A DNA stretch of 32,662 nt from Ignavibacteriales bacterium (GCA_003599395.1 QZJX01000036.1:1-32662); one strand, 5' to 3'; counted from the stretch's first letter, positions 8,583 through 16,303 are shown. The notes: generated by a model from the sequence alone, not told the origin. Numbers and translations are program-made.

Positions 8583-9598
8583 TTGTGCTTCTCACCGAAT
8601 TCTTTTAACTCATTTAACTTATTTAAAGTAGCCCCGGATTTTATCGACTCTTCAGCAATATTTTTACATTCTGATAAATCATCTGATATGCCGGAAGTTT
8701 TTAATGCCATTGCAGCATTTGCAGCGACAACCTCATATGCTGCCCCGTTAGTTTCACCAGAAAAAACTTTATATATTATTTCTGCATTCTCTTTAGCCGA
8801 ACCTCCTTGAAGCTGTTCGAGAGTTGCTTTCGGGTAACCGAAGTTTTCGTTCGTCAATGAATAGAAATACATTGAATGGTCACGATTAACTTCGTAAACT
8901 TTTGTTATGTCGGTAAGTGTAATTTCATCATATTGATTGCTTGTGCAGAGAAATGCAACTTTTTCCATTTCCAATAATCTGATAGCATCGGTCATTAATC
9001 GGGCAACATCATCATTGAATGTTCCGATTAACTGGCGCTTAACTCCGGCTGGATTTGTAAGCGGACCGAGTATATTAAAAATTGAGCGGAACTCTAATTC
9101 TTTTCTTATCGGTGCAACATGTTTCATTGCGGGATGATATAGAGGTGCAAACAAGAATGCAATTCCGATTTCGTTCAAAGCTTTTTCGGAAAGTTCAGGA
9201 TTCAACTGCACATCAACACCGAGTTCGTGAAGTACATCCGAACTACCGCTTTTACTTGAAATAGAACGGTTGCCGTGTTTTGCAACACTTACTCCTGCAC
9301 CGGCAACAACAAATGAAACGGCGGTTGAAATATTAAACGTTCCAGAGCCGTCTCCGCCTGTACCGCATACGTCGATTACTCTTTCGTTTTCACATTTAAT
9401 CTTAATCACTTTTTCGCGCATTGCCTTTACGAAGCCTGCAACTTCTTCAGAAGTTTCACCTTTTATTTTAAGTGCAGTTAAAAGAGAAGCAATTTTTGAA
9501 TTGTTTTCATTGCCGCTCATTATAGAATACATAACTTCGTAAGCTTCATCGAATGTTAAGTTATGTCCTTCAATTACTTTTTCTAATTCTGCTTTCAT
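8579..9598 (-). CDS. trpD: Anthranilate phosphoribosyltransferase
   Basis: Transfers phosphoribose from PRPP to anthranilate. Seen: the N-terminal helical domain with LTFDEAYEVMYSIMSG, the PRPP glycine loop VIDVCGTGGDGSGTFNIST, VAKHGNRSISSKSGSSDVLH, FLFAPLYHPAMKHVAPIRKE and FNILGPLTNPAG. I take the ATG at 9598 (339 aa), which overlaps the trpG stop as ATGA, rather than the in-frame TTG 12 nt upstream at 9610; no homologue-like residues are lost. It is a separate gene from trpG, unlike the enterobacterial fusion. Confidence 0.95.
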   Translation of the reverse strand: MKAELEKVIEGHNLTFDEAYEVMYSIMSGNENNSKIASLLTALKIKGETSEEVAGFVKAMREKVIKIKCENERVIDVCGTGGDGSGTFNISTAVSFVVAGAGVSVAKHGNRSISSKSGSSDVLHELGVDVQLNPELSEKALNEIGIAFLFAPLYHPAMKHVAPIRKELEFRSIFNILGPLTNPAGVKRQLIGTFNDDVARLMTDAIRLLEMEKVAFLCTSNQYDEITLTDITKVYEVNRDHSMYFYSLTNENFGYPKATLEQLQGGSAKENAEIIYKVFSGETNGAAYEVVAANAAMALKTSGISDDLSECKNIAEESIKSGATLNKLNELKEFGEKHK

Positions 9599-10161
9599 AG
9601 TTCCAACCAATTTTTAATTAGATTATTACCTTGTGGAGTTAAAACCGATTCTGGATGAAATTGAATTCCTTCTATCGGGTATTCTTTATGTCGAATTCCC
9701 ATTATTACATTATCACTTGTATGGGACGTTATTATTATATCATCTGATAGTGAATGATTTTTTATTGCGAGTGAATGATAACGTCCAGCTTCAAAATTTT
9801 GCGGAATGTTCTTATAAATACTTTGATTATCGTGAATAATTGTTGATGTTTTGCCGTGCATTAAAGTAGGTGCGTTTGTTACTATCCCGCCGAATGTTAT
9901 TCCAATTGCTTGATGACCGAGACAAACACCGAGTATTGGAATTTCTTTTCCCAATTCTTTTATTACATCGAGAGAAATTTTGGAGTCTTCCGGTTTACCG
10001 GGACCGGGGGAGATTACAATTTTATCAACATCCATTTTGCGAATCTCACTAACCGTTGTTTTGTCGTTTCTTTTTACGATAATATCGTTCGTAAAACTTC
10101 CGATAAGTTGAACGAGATTAAACGTAAACGAATCATAATTATCTATTACTAATATCTTCAT
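9595..10161 (-). CDS. trpG: Anthranilate synthase component II (glutamine amidotransferase)
   Basis: Supplies ammonia to TrpE. Seen: MKILVIDNYDSFTFNLVQLI, the ISPGPGKPEDS oxyanion loop, the nucleophile motif GVCLGHQAIG, MHGKTS, and the His-Glu pair in GIQFHPESVLTPQG. The start is ATG 10161, which gives the canonical MKILVIDNYDS N-terminus and has AGAGGA just upstream; the longer TTG start at 10176 adds only MQRTW. It overlaps the trpE 3' end by 23 nt. In some bacteria this subunit also serves aminodeoxychorismate synthase; that cannot be judged here. Confidence 0.95.
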   Translation of the reverse strand: MKILVIDNYDSFTFNLVQLIGSFTNDIIVKRNDKTTVSEIRKMDVDKIVISPGPGKPEDSKISLDVIKELGKEIPILGVCLGHQAIGITFGGIVTNAPTLMHGKTSTIIHDNQSIYKNIPQNFEAGRYHSLAIKNHSLSDDIIITSHTSDNVIMGIRHKEYPIEGIQFHPESVLTPQGNNLIKNWLEL

Positions 10162-11620
10162 CCAAGTCCTCTGCAAACTTTAACGCTTTCTTTAATGCGG
10201 CTGATTTATTTTGAATTTCATAGAATTCATTTTCAGGAATACTGTCGGCTACAATTCCAGCTCCGGCCTGCCAATAAATTATCGAACCTTTTGAAAAGAG
10301 TGTACGTATTGCAATGCACAAATCTAGATTGCCGTTAAAGTCAATGTAACCGACTGCACCGGCATAAACATTACGAATTAAATTTTCGTATTCATTTATT
10401 AATTGCATTGCTCTTATTTTTGGTGCACCGGTAACTGTTCCGGCGGGAAAGCTTGCTTTGAGTGCATCGATACAGTCTTTATCTTTTTGCAATTTACCCG
10501 CAACTCTTGAAACGATATGCATAACGTGAGAGAATCTGTTTACTTTCATATTTTCTGTAATATTTATTGAACCGTAATCACATACTCTGCCGAGATCGTT
10601 TCTTGCTAAATCGACAAGCATTGTATGTTCTGCAATTTCTTTTGGATCGGAAAGTAAATCTTTTTCTAATTCGATATCTTCTTCTAAAGTTTTTCCTCGT
10701 TTGCGTGTACCGGCGATTGGCAATATTTCAGCGGTTCTATTTTTTACTTTTAACAAATCTTCCGGCGAAGTCCCGATTACGACTTTCGATTCCGGAAATT
10801 CCATATAATACATATAAGGCGAAGGGTTGATGATTCTAAGTGCACGGTAAACATTCAGTAAGTCGCCTTCGAATTCTGTGTTGAATCTCTTTGATAAAAC
10901 TATTTGAAATACATCGCCATTGTATATGTTTTCTTTTGCTTTTGTAACAAATTTTTCGAAATCTGATTTGTCTTCTTCAAAGTTCGGTTCATTTATGATT
11001 TTGAATGATTCGGAATATTCAACTGTTTTTAATAATTGTTTATGAAGAAGATCAATTTCTTGATTAGCTTCTTTAAATAATTGTTCGATATTGGAATCAT
11101 CTTCAACAAATACATTGCTGATTAGAATTATCTGATGTTTATAATGATCGAATGTCACAATGTTTTTATAAATTCCGAATATTGAATCTGGGGAATCGTA
11201 ATCTTTTTCACCGGTGAAATTCAGAACGTCTTCAATTAATGCAATGTTTTCATAACCAAAATAACCAACAATACCACCACTGAAATCGGGCAAATCATCA
11301 ATCTTGGCGCAATTATATTTTTTGATCAAAGATTGTAAATAATCGAGAATGTTTTCTTTACGCGATTCGATTTTATTTTCGGTTGTAATAGTTAATTCAT
11401 TCCCTACGTTTGAAATTATTTGATGTGGATTCTTTCCAATGAAAGAATAACGCGCAAGTCTACCGATACCTTCAACAGATTCAAGAAGAAATGATGATTC
11501 ACTTAACGTACGCAGTTTTATATAAGCTAATACCGGTGTAAGTAAATCAGCAGTGATTCTTTTGTAAACCGGAATTACATTATGTTTTTGTGCCAGTATT
11601 TTAAATTCTTCAATTGTCAT
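10139..11620 (-). CDS. trpE: Anthranilate synthase component I
   Basis: Converts chorismate to anthranilate, the committed step; 493 aa. Seen: the N-terminal Trp-binding segment SSFLLESVEGIGRLARYSFIG and the partner segment NPSPYMYYMEF, both part of the known feedback-inhibition site, so allosteric control by Trp is expected. Catalytic-domain motifs are FQIVLSKRF, GTSPEDLLKV, LPIAGTRKRG, DPKEIAEHTMLVDLARND, SFPAGTVTGAPKIRAM and the C-terminal GAGIVADSIPENEF. The ATG lies shortly after the attenuator terminator. Control is therefore predicted at two levels, attenuation and feedback. Confidence 0.97.
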   Translation of the reverse strand: MTIEEFKILAQKHNVIPVYKRITADLLTPVLAYIKLRTLSESSFLLESVEGIGRLARYSFIGKNPHQIISNVGNELTITTENKIESRKENILDYLQSLIKKYNCAKIDDLPDFSGGIVGYFGYENIALIEDVLNFTGEKDYDSPDSIFGIYKNIVTFDHYKHQIILISNVFVEDDSNIEQLFKEANQEIDLLHKQLLKTVEYSESFKIINEPNFEEDKSDFEKFVTKAKENIYNGDVFQIVLSKRFNTEFEGDLLNVYRALRIINPSPYMYYMEFPESKVVIGTSPEDLLKVKNRTAEILPIAGTRKRGKTLEEDIELEKDLLSDPKEIAEHTMLVDLARNDLGRVCDYGSINITENMKVNRFSHVMHIVSRVAGKLQKDKDCIDALKASFPAGTVTGAPKIRAMQLINEYENLIRNVYAGAVGYIDFNGNLDLCIAIRTLFSKGSIIYWQAGAGIVADSIPENEFYEIQNKSAALKKALKFAEDLDEDISNR

Positions 11621-11631
11621 TTAATATCCAT

Positions 11632-11671
11632 ATAACAAAAAACCCTTCCCAGTGCTGGACTGAGAAGGGTT
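11632..11671 (-). terminator. trp attenuator: intrinsic terminator between trpL and trpE
   Basis: On the minus strand, a 13-bp stem with one G-U pair (arms 11671-11659 and 11653-11641), a 5-nt CCAGC loop and a run of six T ending at 11636. It lies between the trpL stop (11696) and the trpE ATG (11620), so it cannot end another operon and must act as a leader attenuator (arms 3 and 4). Confidence 0.9.
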
Positions 11672-11748
11672 CTTAAAATTTTTATTTGCTCAGTTTTACA
11701 CAGGAGTCCCGCATGTTTTATTAAACCAAAACCAAGCCCATGTAAAAC
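11659..11748 (-). promoter_or_regulatory. Alternative RNA pairings of the trp leader (protector and antiterminator)
   Basis: On the minus strand, arm 1 is GTTTTACA (11748-11741), next to the first Trp codon. Arm 2 is TGTAAAAC (11700-11693), containing the leader stop codon, and pairs perfectly with arm 1 over 8 bp. The overlapping ACTGAG (11694-11689) can pair with CTCAGT (11664-11659), the inner half of the terminator 5' arm. These are the three exclusive pairings of classical attenuation: 1:2 protector, 2:3 antiterminator, 3:4 terminator. The 2:3 helix is short (6 bp), and its strength was not computed. Confidence 0.75.
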
Positions 11749-11776
11749 CGAAATATGTATTTTTGTTCTTCATCAT
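11696..11776 (-). CDS. trpL: trp operon leader peptide, 26 aa with Trp codons 13, 15 and 17
   Basis: A short frame beginning MMKNKNTYFGFTWAWFWF and ending TCGTPV before TAA. Three Trp codons in five positions is far above chance, and the frame lies between the promoter and the attenuator of the trp operon. Role by analogy with known trp leaders: a ribosome stalled at Trp codons when charged tRNA-Trp is scarce would cover arm 1 and favour the antiterminator. There is no Shine-Dalgarno sequence. Two tandem ATGs (11776 and 11773) lie only 8 nt after the promoter element, so a leaderless start is likely. The peptide has no other known function. Confidence 0.88.
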   Translation of the reverse strand: MMKNKNTYFGFTWAWFWFNKTCGTPV

Positions 11777-11784
11777 GTTGACTG

Positions 11785-11816
11785 CAAAGATAGAGAATTA
11801 ATCTCTTTTTTGTCAA
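11785..11816 (-). promoter_or_regulatory. trp operon promoter (TTGACA - 18 nt - TATCTTTG)
   Basis: On the minus strand, TTGACA at 11816-11811 and TATCTTTG at 11792-11785 are separated by 18 nt. TATCTTTG fits the Bacteroidota TAnnTTTG element read by the short RpoD of this group, a homologue of which is encoded at 17653-18513. Transcription should begin around 11781-11777, that is at or within a few bases of the trpL ATG. Confidence 0.75.
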
Positions 11817-11885
11817 GGACTAATTTTCCCGAATTAAATAAAATGTTTGATGTGGTTAAAGCTCTTGTTCTAGCTTGTCTATTTA

Positions 11886-11957
11886 GCCGTCCACTGAAGT
11901 GGACGGCAATAAAAATCAAAATCTCTCTTCATTATTGCCGTCGCTTTTAAGCGACGG
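11886..11957. repeat. REP/BIME-like pair of hairpins
   Basis: Hairpin 1: GCCGTCCAC (11886-11894), TGAA loop, GTGGACGGC (11899-11907), 9 bp perfect. Hairpin 2: CCGTCGCTT (11938-11946), TT, AAGCGACGG (11949-11957), 9 bp perfect. In addition GACGGCAATAA (11902-11912) and TTATTGCCGTC (11932-11942) form an 11-bp inverted repeat joining the two, so the units face each other as in BIMEs. The position is intergenic, between the aminotransferase 3' end and the trp promoter. A RAYT-type transposase would be the expected mobiliser elsewhere in the genome; none is in this window. Confidence 0.75.
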
Positions 11958-11980
11958 ACAACTAAAACCACAAAAACATT

Positions 11981-11994
11981 TGGGCTTTAGCCCC
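11981..11994. repeat. Small GGGCT/AGCCC palindrome
   Basis: GGGCT (11982-11986), TT, AGCCC (11989-11993), just beyond the stop of the minus-strand aminotransferase gene. On the minus strand it reads GGGGCTAAAGCCC followed a few bases later by a T run, so it may act as a weak terminator for that gene or be another REP-type unit. Confidence 0.5.
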
Positions 11995-12005
11995 ATATTC
12001 AAAAC

Positions 12006-13472
12006 CTAAATCTCAAACCACTTCTCAATTACTTTGTGCTGATTGTTACCTGAGATATGATAGTACTCATTTGTTTTGGGAGAATAAGTATAATCCTGTT
12101 CCCACGTATTAACATTATCGATTATCTCTTTAATTGCATTTAAGATGAAGTGCAATTCATCGTTTGTCATAGTTGGATGAAGTGATAAACGAACCCAACC
12201 TGGTTTTTCTGAAAGATCACCATGGTTAATTTTGTCGGTGATTCTTTTTGAACGTGTTGGATCAACGTGAAGTAAATAGTGACCATAAGTTCCGGCACAA
12301 GAACATCCACCGCGAACTTGTATACCGAATCTGTCATTAAGAAGTTTTACCATGAGATTGTAGTGAATATCTTCAACATAAAAAGAAATAACACCAAGTC
12401 TGTTTTCAAATTCCGGGGCAAGGATATGGACACTCGGTAAATTATGAAATTCTTCGAATGCAATTTTTAGTAACTCATGTTCACGTTCGAGAATATTTTT
12501 AGTACCCATTTCTTCTTTCAGTTTAATTGCTAAAGCTGTTTTGATAGTTTGAAGAAAACCGGGAGTACCGCCATCTTCGCGTAATTCAATATCATTTACA
12601 TATTTATGTTCACCCCAAGGATTAGTCCAATCTACCGTTCCACCTCCTGGATGATCCGGAATTTTTCTTTTGTAAAGAGATGAGTTGAATACAAGAACTC
12701 CGCTAGTTCCTGGTCCGCCTAAGAATTTATGAGGTGAAAAGAAAATTGCATCAAGTTTTTCTTCGGGATCTTCAGGATGCATATTCATATCAACGTAAGG
12801 AGCTGCAGCAGCGAAATCAATAAAACATAATCCACCATGTTGGTGCATTTTCTTTGCCATCTTGTGGTAATTGGTTTGCACACCGGTAACATTTGATGCG
12901 GCAGTAAACGAACCTATTTTTAGTTTTCTATCTTTATAAACTTCTAATTGTTCTTCAAGATGTTTTAAGTCAATATAACTTCTATCATCCGGCTCAATAA
13001 TTACAACGTCACATATAGTTTCCAGCCAAGAAGTATGATTGGAATGATGTTCCATGTGTGTAATGAAAACAACGGGTTTGTCTTCCTTTGGAAAGTTTAA
13101 GTAAGCTTCAAGCTGTTCACAAACCCGCAAACCCAAAATTCTTTGAAGCTTGTTCACCATACCGGTCATACCGGTACCTTGAGTAATTATTACGTCATCA
13201 TCTGCGGCGTTGACATGCTTTTTTATAATTTCTTTTGCATGATGATAAGCTAATGTCATGGAAGTTCCGGTATAACTCGACTCGGAATGTGTGTTTCCTA
13301 CATTAGGGTAAAATTCGTTAATAAGTTTTTCTTCAATCGGTTTATATAATCTTCCGCTTGCAATCCAATCTGCGTAGATTAGTTTTTGTTTACCGTAAGT
13401 TGAGGTAAACTCTTGATCTATTCCAATTATGTTTGATCTAAACTTCTGAAAGTAATCTTTAAAATCAGTCAT
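12006..13472 (-). CDS. Class-V aminotransferase-fold PLP enzyme, cysteine desulfurase/selenocysteine lyase-like
   Basis: A 488-aa PLP enzyme of fold type I. Seen: YADWIASGRLYKPIEEKL and NTHSESSYTGTSM near the N-terminus, the cofactor His region THMEHHSNH (about 139-146), the PLP-ring Asp in CFIDFAAAAPYVDMN (Asp219), the Schiff-base lysine in FFSPHKFLGGPGTSG (Lys249), and a cysteine loop VRGGCSCAGTYG (Cys390, Cys392) at the place of the SufS catalytic Cys. It is longer than typical SufS (about 406 aa) and has no suf or isc neighbours, so a housekeeping Fe-S role is uncertain. It could be a specialised desulfurase or lyase. Substrate unknown. Confidence 0.8.
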   Translation of the reverse strand: MTDFKDYFQKFRSNIIGIDQEFTSTYGKQKLIYADWIASGRLYKPIEEKLINEFYPNVGNTHSESSYTGTSMTLAYHHAKEIIKKHVNAADDDVIITQGTGMTGMVNKLQRILGLRVCEQLEAYLNFPKEDKPVVFITHMEHHSNHTSWLETICDVVIIEPDDRSYIDLKHLEEQLEVYKDRKLKIGSFTAASNVTGVQTNYHKMAKKMHQHGGLCFIDFAAAAPYVDMNMHPEDPEEKLDAIFFSPHKFLGGPGTSGVLVFNSSLYKRKIPDHPGGGTVDWTNPWGEHKYVNDIELREDGGTPGFLQTIKTALAIKLKEEMGTKNILEREHELLKIAFEEFHNLPSVHILAPEFENRLGVISFYVEDIHYNLMVKLLNDRFGIQVRGGCSCAGTYGHYLLHVDPTRSKRITDKINHGDLSEKPGWVRLSLHPTMTNDELHFILNAIKEIIDNVNTWEQDYTYSPKTNEYYHISGNNQHKVIEKWFEI

Positions 13473-13697
13473 TAAAAAACCAGTTTAATTTGCTGTAAAT
13501 ATAAAGAATGATTTTAATTTATTCGAAATATAGTAAAATTAAATAACTGGAATCTTTGAGCAGTAGAATCTGTTCAAAAAAAAAAGATATAAACTCCAAT
13601 AAACAATTATCATAAATTCGTTATAGATAATAATTAATAATCATTTTATCTTTAAACTGTAGAATCAAAAGTAATAATAAAAAAAATGGGTTGTTAT

Positions 13698-14837
13698 ATG
13701 AGAAAAAATCAATTAGGAAACATCATATTTACATTATCAATTTTAAGTTTTTTAATTAGCTGTAATGATAGCATGAATGAAAGTATGGGAACGGAGAATT
13801 TAATTTCCGAAGTCGAAAATGAAAGTTTAGAAAATAGTGAAAAACGGACTAATGAAGTAGTCTCGAAAGTACCGGTTGATCCGAGGGGTATTGAAGTCGG
13901 GTGGCAAATACTTTATGAATATGAGTTTGATCACTATGTTGCTAAAAGTGAGTTTGGTATCTGGCCAACAGAATATAGACAATATGCTGGTAGTTCGGGA
14001 GATCCAGATAGAATAGCAAAATTAAATGAGCTTCATTCGAAGTGGGGTTTCAATTATATAGCAGCTTATATTGGTGTACTACCAAATATTACTGCAATAG
14101 AAGCTGCAGGTTTTCCAAAAGAAACAAACTATATGGCAATAGTTGAGGCAAATCAAGCCGGGAGAGATGCAGTTGCAAATGTTTATAATGGGCTTTCTCC
14201 GAATGACTATTTCTGGGCGTATTATACTGATGAGCCTTACAGTAATACTGACCATCCTCCGTATACACAATCCTTTTTAAAATCCTTCAGAGATTATGTT
14301 GTTCAACTTCGACCAATTTCCTTTTTTGGCTTTGGCGAAGTGTCCGTAAACGAAGCTAATCGATATACACATGATCCATATTATTGGTACGGAGTTTATC
14401 ATCCTAATTATCATGTCGTAACCGTAAATTTTATTTCATGTACAAGATATTGGGATTATTTCAAACGAAATGATCAAAGACCTTTGTGGACTGAGCTGAA
14501 GAATAAATATGAGAGTACTTTTTCCAGAACATGGATTTCAGCGAATTTGGATGGTAGCGAATTTTCAACCCTATTAGGTTATTGTAAGAATAATAATATT
14601 GCTCCTTGGTTATTTCAGGCTTTAGACGCTAACGACTTAACGGATGGGATGATATCACAGTATTGTGATGCCGCAAGGAACGCAGGTTTCCTTGATCGCT
14701 ATGATAAAAAATATAAAGTTTGGTACAAATGTACACTCACTCATAGTCATGATCCCGCAAAACCTTACTTATGCAATTGGGTTGAAGATCGAAGAGTGCT
14801 TGAGGGAATTTATTTTATGCCTAATAATCCACAATAA
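13698..14837 (+). CDS. Predicted lipoprotein of unknown function, possibly glycoside-hydrolase-like
   Basis: I do not recognise the family. From ATG 13698 (preferred over 13686 because it gives a clean signal peptide) it has 379 aa with a lipobox LISC and Cys22, then a polar Ser/Glu-rich linker to about residue 58. The mature part is rich in Trp and Tyr. Segments such as WGFNYIAAYIGVLPN, FWAYYTDEPY (adjacent Asp-Glu, Asp178/Glu179), LWTELKN and IAPWLFQALD are spaced like beta-strand ends of a TIM-barrel hydrolase; this is inference from pattern only. The C-terminal 62 residues recur in a truncated copy at 15516-15704. It is followed 15 nt later by a small beta-barrel gene, probably in one operon, so a surface or periplasmic role is likely. 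Confidence 0.75.
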   Translation: MRKNQLGNIIFTLSILSFLISCNDSMNESMGTENLISEVENESLENSEKRTNEVVSKVPVDPRGIEVGWQILYEYEFDHYVAKSEFGIWPTEYRQYAGSSGDPDRIAKLNELHSKWGFNYIAAYIGVLPNITAIEAAGFPKETNYMAIVEANQAGRDAVANVYNGLSPNDYFWAYYTDEPYSNTDHPPYTQSFLKSFRDYVVQLRPISFFGFGEVSVNEANRYTHDPYYWYGVYHPNYHVVTVNFISCTRYWDYFKRNDQRPLWTELKNKYESTFSRTWISANLDGSEFSTLLGYCKNNNIAPWLFQALDANDLTDGMISQYCDAARNAGFLDRYDKKYKVWYKCTLTHSHDPAKPYLCNWVEDRRVLEGIYFMPNNPQ

Positions 14838-14852
14838 AACGAGATAGTAAAC

Positions 14853-15407
14853 ATGAAAAATATAATTATTTTATATATCCTAGTTTCATCTTTAATTTCA
14901 GCACAAAGTCTTAAACTCGGCTTCCGACTTGAACCAAGTATTATTCTCACTGAAGATTATAATGAAAGTGGATTACAATTTACACCATATGGCTTAGCAA
15001 TAACTTCTATCTATTCACCCTTAAAAGATTTTGAATTGGAGGTAAGAGGTGGGTATTTTTTAGGTGGGGAAGATTTTACAGGTTTTGAATATGGGGCTTT
15101 TATAAATTATCGATTATTTAATGGTGATTTTCTACTCTCTGCTGGTTTATTAAACCATTTAAACAGTGCTTCCGGTCATAATACTAGTGTCTCATATGCC
15201 AAAGACCTACTTTTTACAGGGTTGGGTCTAAAATATTTAGTGGATTCTAAGCTAAGCGTAGACATGATGTATTTTTGGGCAAGTGACAAAGTTTATGGTT
15301 ATAGCTGGATTACTGATCATTCCGGCTTTAGTAGAATTATTGATAAAAGAATTAACGGTCTTCTTAAAATAGGGATTAGTCTAGCATTCAACATTATAAA
15401 AAACTAA
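14853..15407 (+). CDS. Small outer-membrane beta-barrel-like protein, paralogue 1
   Basis: A 184-aa secreted protein with a signal peptide ending about SLISAQS, then alternating polar/hydrophobic strands compatible with an 8-stranded barrel. It shares LGFRLEP, a G-rich LGGEDFTGFEYGAF segment, NHLN and a closing ISLAFNII with the proteins at 15717-16280 and 16304-16867, and is the most diverged of the three. It has no catalytic motif. It lies 15 nt after the lipoprotein gene; the same junction, with a similar spacer, recurs after the truncated lipoprotein copy, which shows that the two-gene unit was duplicated together. Function unknown; partnership with the lipoprotein is inferred. Confidence 0.75.
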   Translation: MKNIIILYILVSSLISAQSLKLGFRLEPSIILTEDYNESGLQFTPYGLAITSIYSPLKDFELEVRGGYFLGGEDFTGFEYGAFINYRLFNGDFLLSAGLLNHLNSASGHNTSVSYAKDLLFTGLGLKYLVDSKLSVDMMYFWASDKVYGYSWITDHSGFSRIIDKRINGLLKIGISLAFNIIKN

Positions 15408-15441
15408 AACCATAAAAACTTGGGTGAGCCCCTCAATAATT

Positions 15442-15704
15442 CAGCTTGTGCAAAATAAAATAATGTTGCACCTTGGTTTTTCCAAGCTTTAGATGTACAT
15501 GATTTAACAGATGGTATGATCCCACAATACTGCGATGCCGCTAGTAATGCTGGTTTTTTAGACCGATATGATAAAAGATATAAAGTTTGGTATAAATGTT
15601 CCTTGACGCATATTCACGATCCACAAAAACCCTACCTTTGTAATTGGATTGAAGACAGAAGAGTGTTTGAGGGAATCTATTTTATACCAAATAATCCATT
15701 GTAA
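15442..15704 (+). pseudogene. Truncated second copy of the lipoprotein gene (C-terminus only)
   Basis: The frame ending at 15704 repeats the C-terminus of the lipoprotein at 13698-14837: from its Met at 15516, 52 of 62 residues are identical by my alignment. Upstream, VAPWFFQALDVHDLTDG still matches IAPWLFQALDANDLTDG, but an in-frame TAA lies just before (around 15458), and further upstream the similarity fades. Many differences are synonymous third-position changes, so the copy probably stayed functional for a time before truncation. No signal peptide or start remains, so a remnant is more likely than a small gene. Confidence 0.8.
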
Positions 15705-15716
15705 AACGGAGGGAAA

Positions 15717-16280
15717 ATGAAGAGATTATTTTTTTTACTTTTATTCTTAAGTCCATTTATTTTAGCTCAAGGTATCAAGTTAGGCGTCCGATTAGAACCA
15801 GGTTATATTTATGCAAAGGATGGGAATCAATCGGATGATTTTGTGGCAGTATTTAATTTTTCAACAACCATTATTGTCGAACCAACTGATGCAATAGGTT
15901 TAGAGATACAACCTGGGATACTGATTGGAACTGATCAATTTACAGGAATAGAAATAGGTTCAATACTAAGATATAATATTCCGAATTCAGATATTTCTGC
16001 ATTATTTGGGATGAATCATCACTTTAATGCTTCCATTTCATGTAGTAATTTTGGGGGGAGCCAATCAGGGTATTTTCCTTTTTATGGAGTAGGGATTGGA
16101 TATACCATAAATCCAAATTTAAGATTTGATTTAAGTTACTTTGTTACATCTAGGAAGGAATATTCGGGTTACGATGTAATCGATTATATTACAGGAGAAA
16201 GAACACATTTTGATAGAACTATCGAAGGGATTGTTCGTCTTGGACTAAATATGGCGTTCGAAATAGTTTCTTTCAAATAA
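15717..16280 (+). CDS. Small outer-membrane beta-barrel-like protein, paralogue 2
   Basis: 187 aa; signal peptide MKRLFFLLLFLSPFILAQ, then barrel-like strands. Shared family marks: KLGVRLEPGYIYA, TTIIVEPTDAIGLEIQPG, GTDQFTGIEIGS, NHHFNAS, SGYFPFYGVGIGY, RFDLSYFVTSRKEYSGY and GLNMAFEIV. It is close to paralogue 3 and more distant from paralogue 1. The ATG follows GGAGGGAAA, a clear Shine-Dalgarno sequence. It lies 12 nt after the remnant lipoprotein copy, in the same order as the intact pair upstream. Function unknown. Confidence 0.78.
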   Translation: MKRLFFLLLFLSPFILAQGIKLGVRLEPGYIYAKDGNQSDDFVAVFNFSTTIIVEPTDAIGLEIQPGILIGTDQFTGIEIGSILRYNIPNSDISALFGMNHHFNASISCSNFGGSQSGYFPFYGVGIGYTINPNLRFDLSYFVTSRKEYSGYDVIDYITGERTHFDRTIEGIVRLGLNMAFEIVSFK

Positions 16281-16303
16281 ATTAAAAATACGGAAAAATT
16301 GAT

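Noticed and set aside
13473-13685. Promoter candidate TATCTTTA before the lipoprotein gene
   Set aside because: It lacks the final G of TAnnTTTG and has no TTTG element at the right spacing. The region is AT-rich, so such matches are expected by chance.
15516-15704. A 62-residue frame as a small functional gene
   Set aside because: It has no signal peptide or Shine-Dalgarno sequence, matches the C-terminus of the upstream lipoprotein, and the similarity continues upstream of its Met to an in-frame stop, so it is a remnant.
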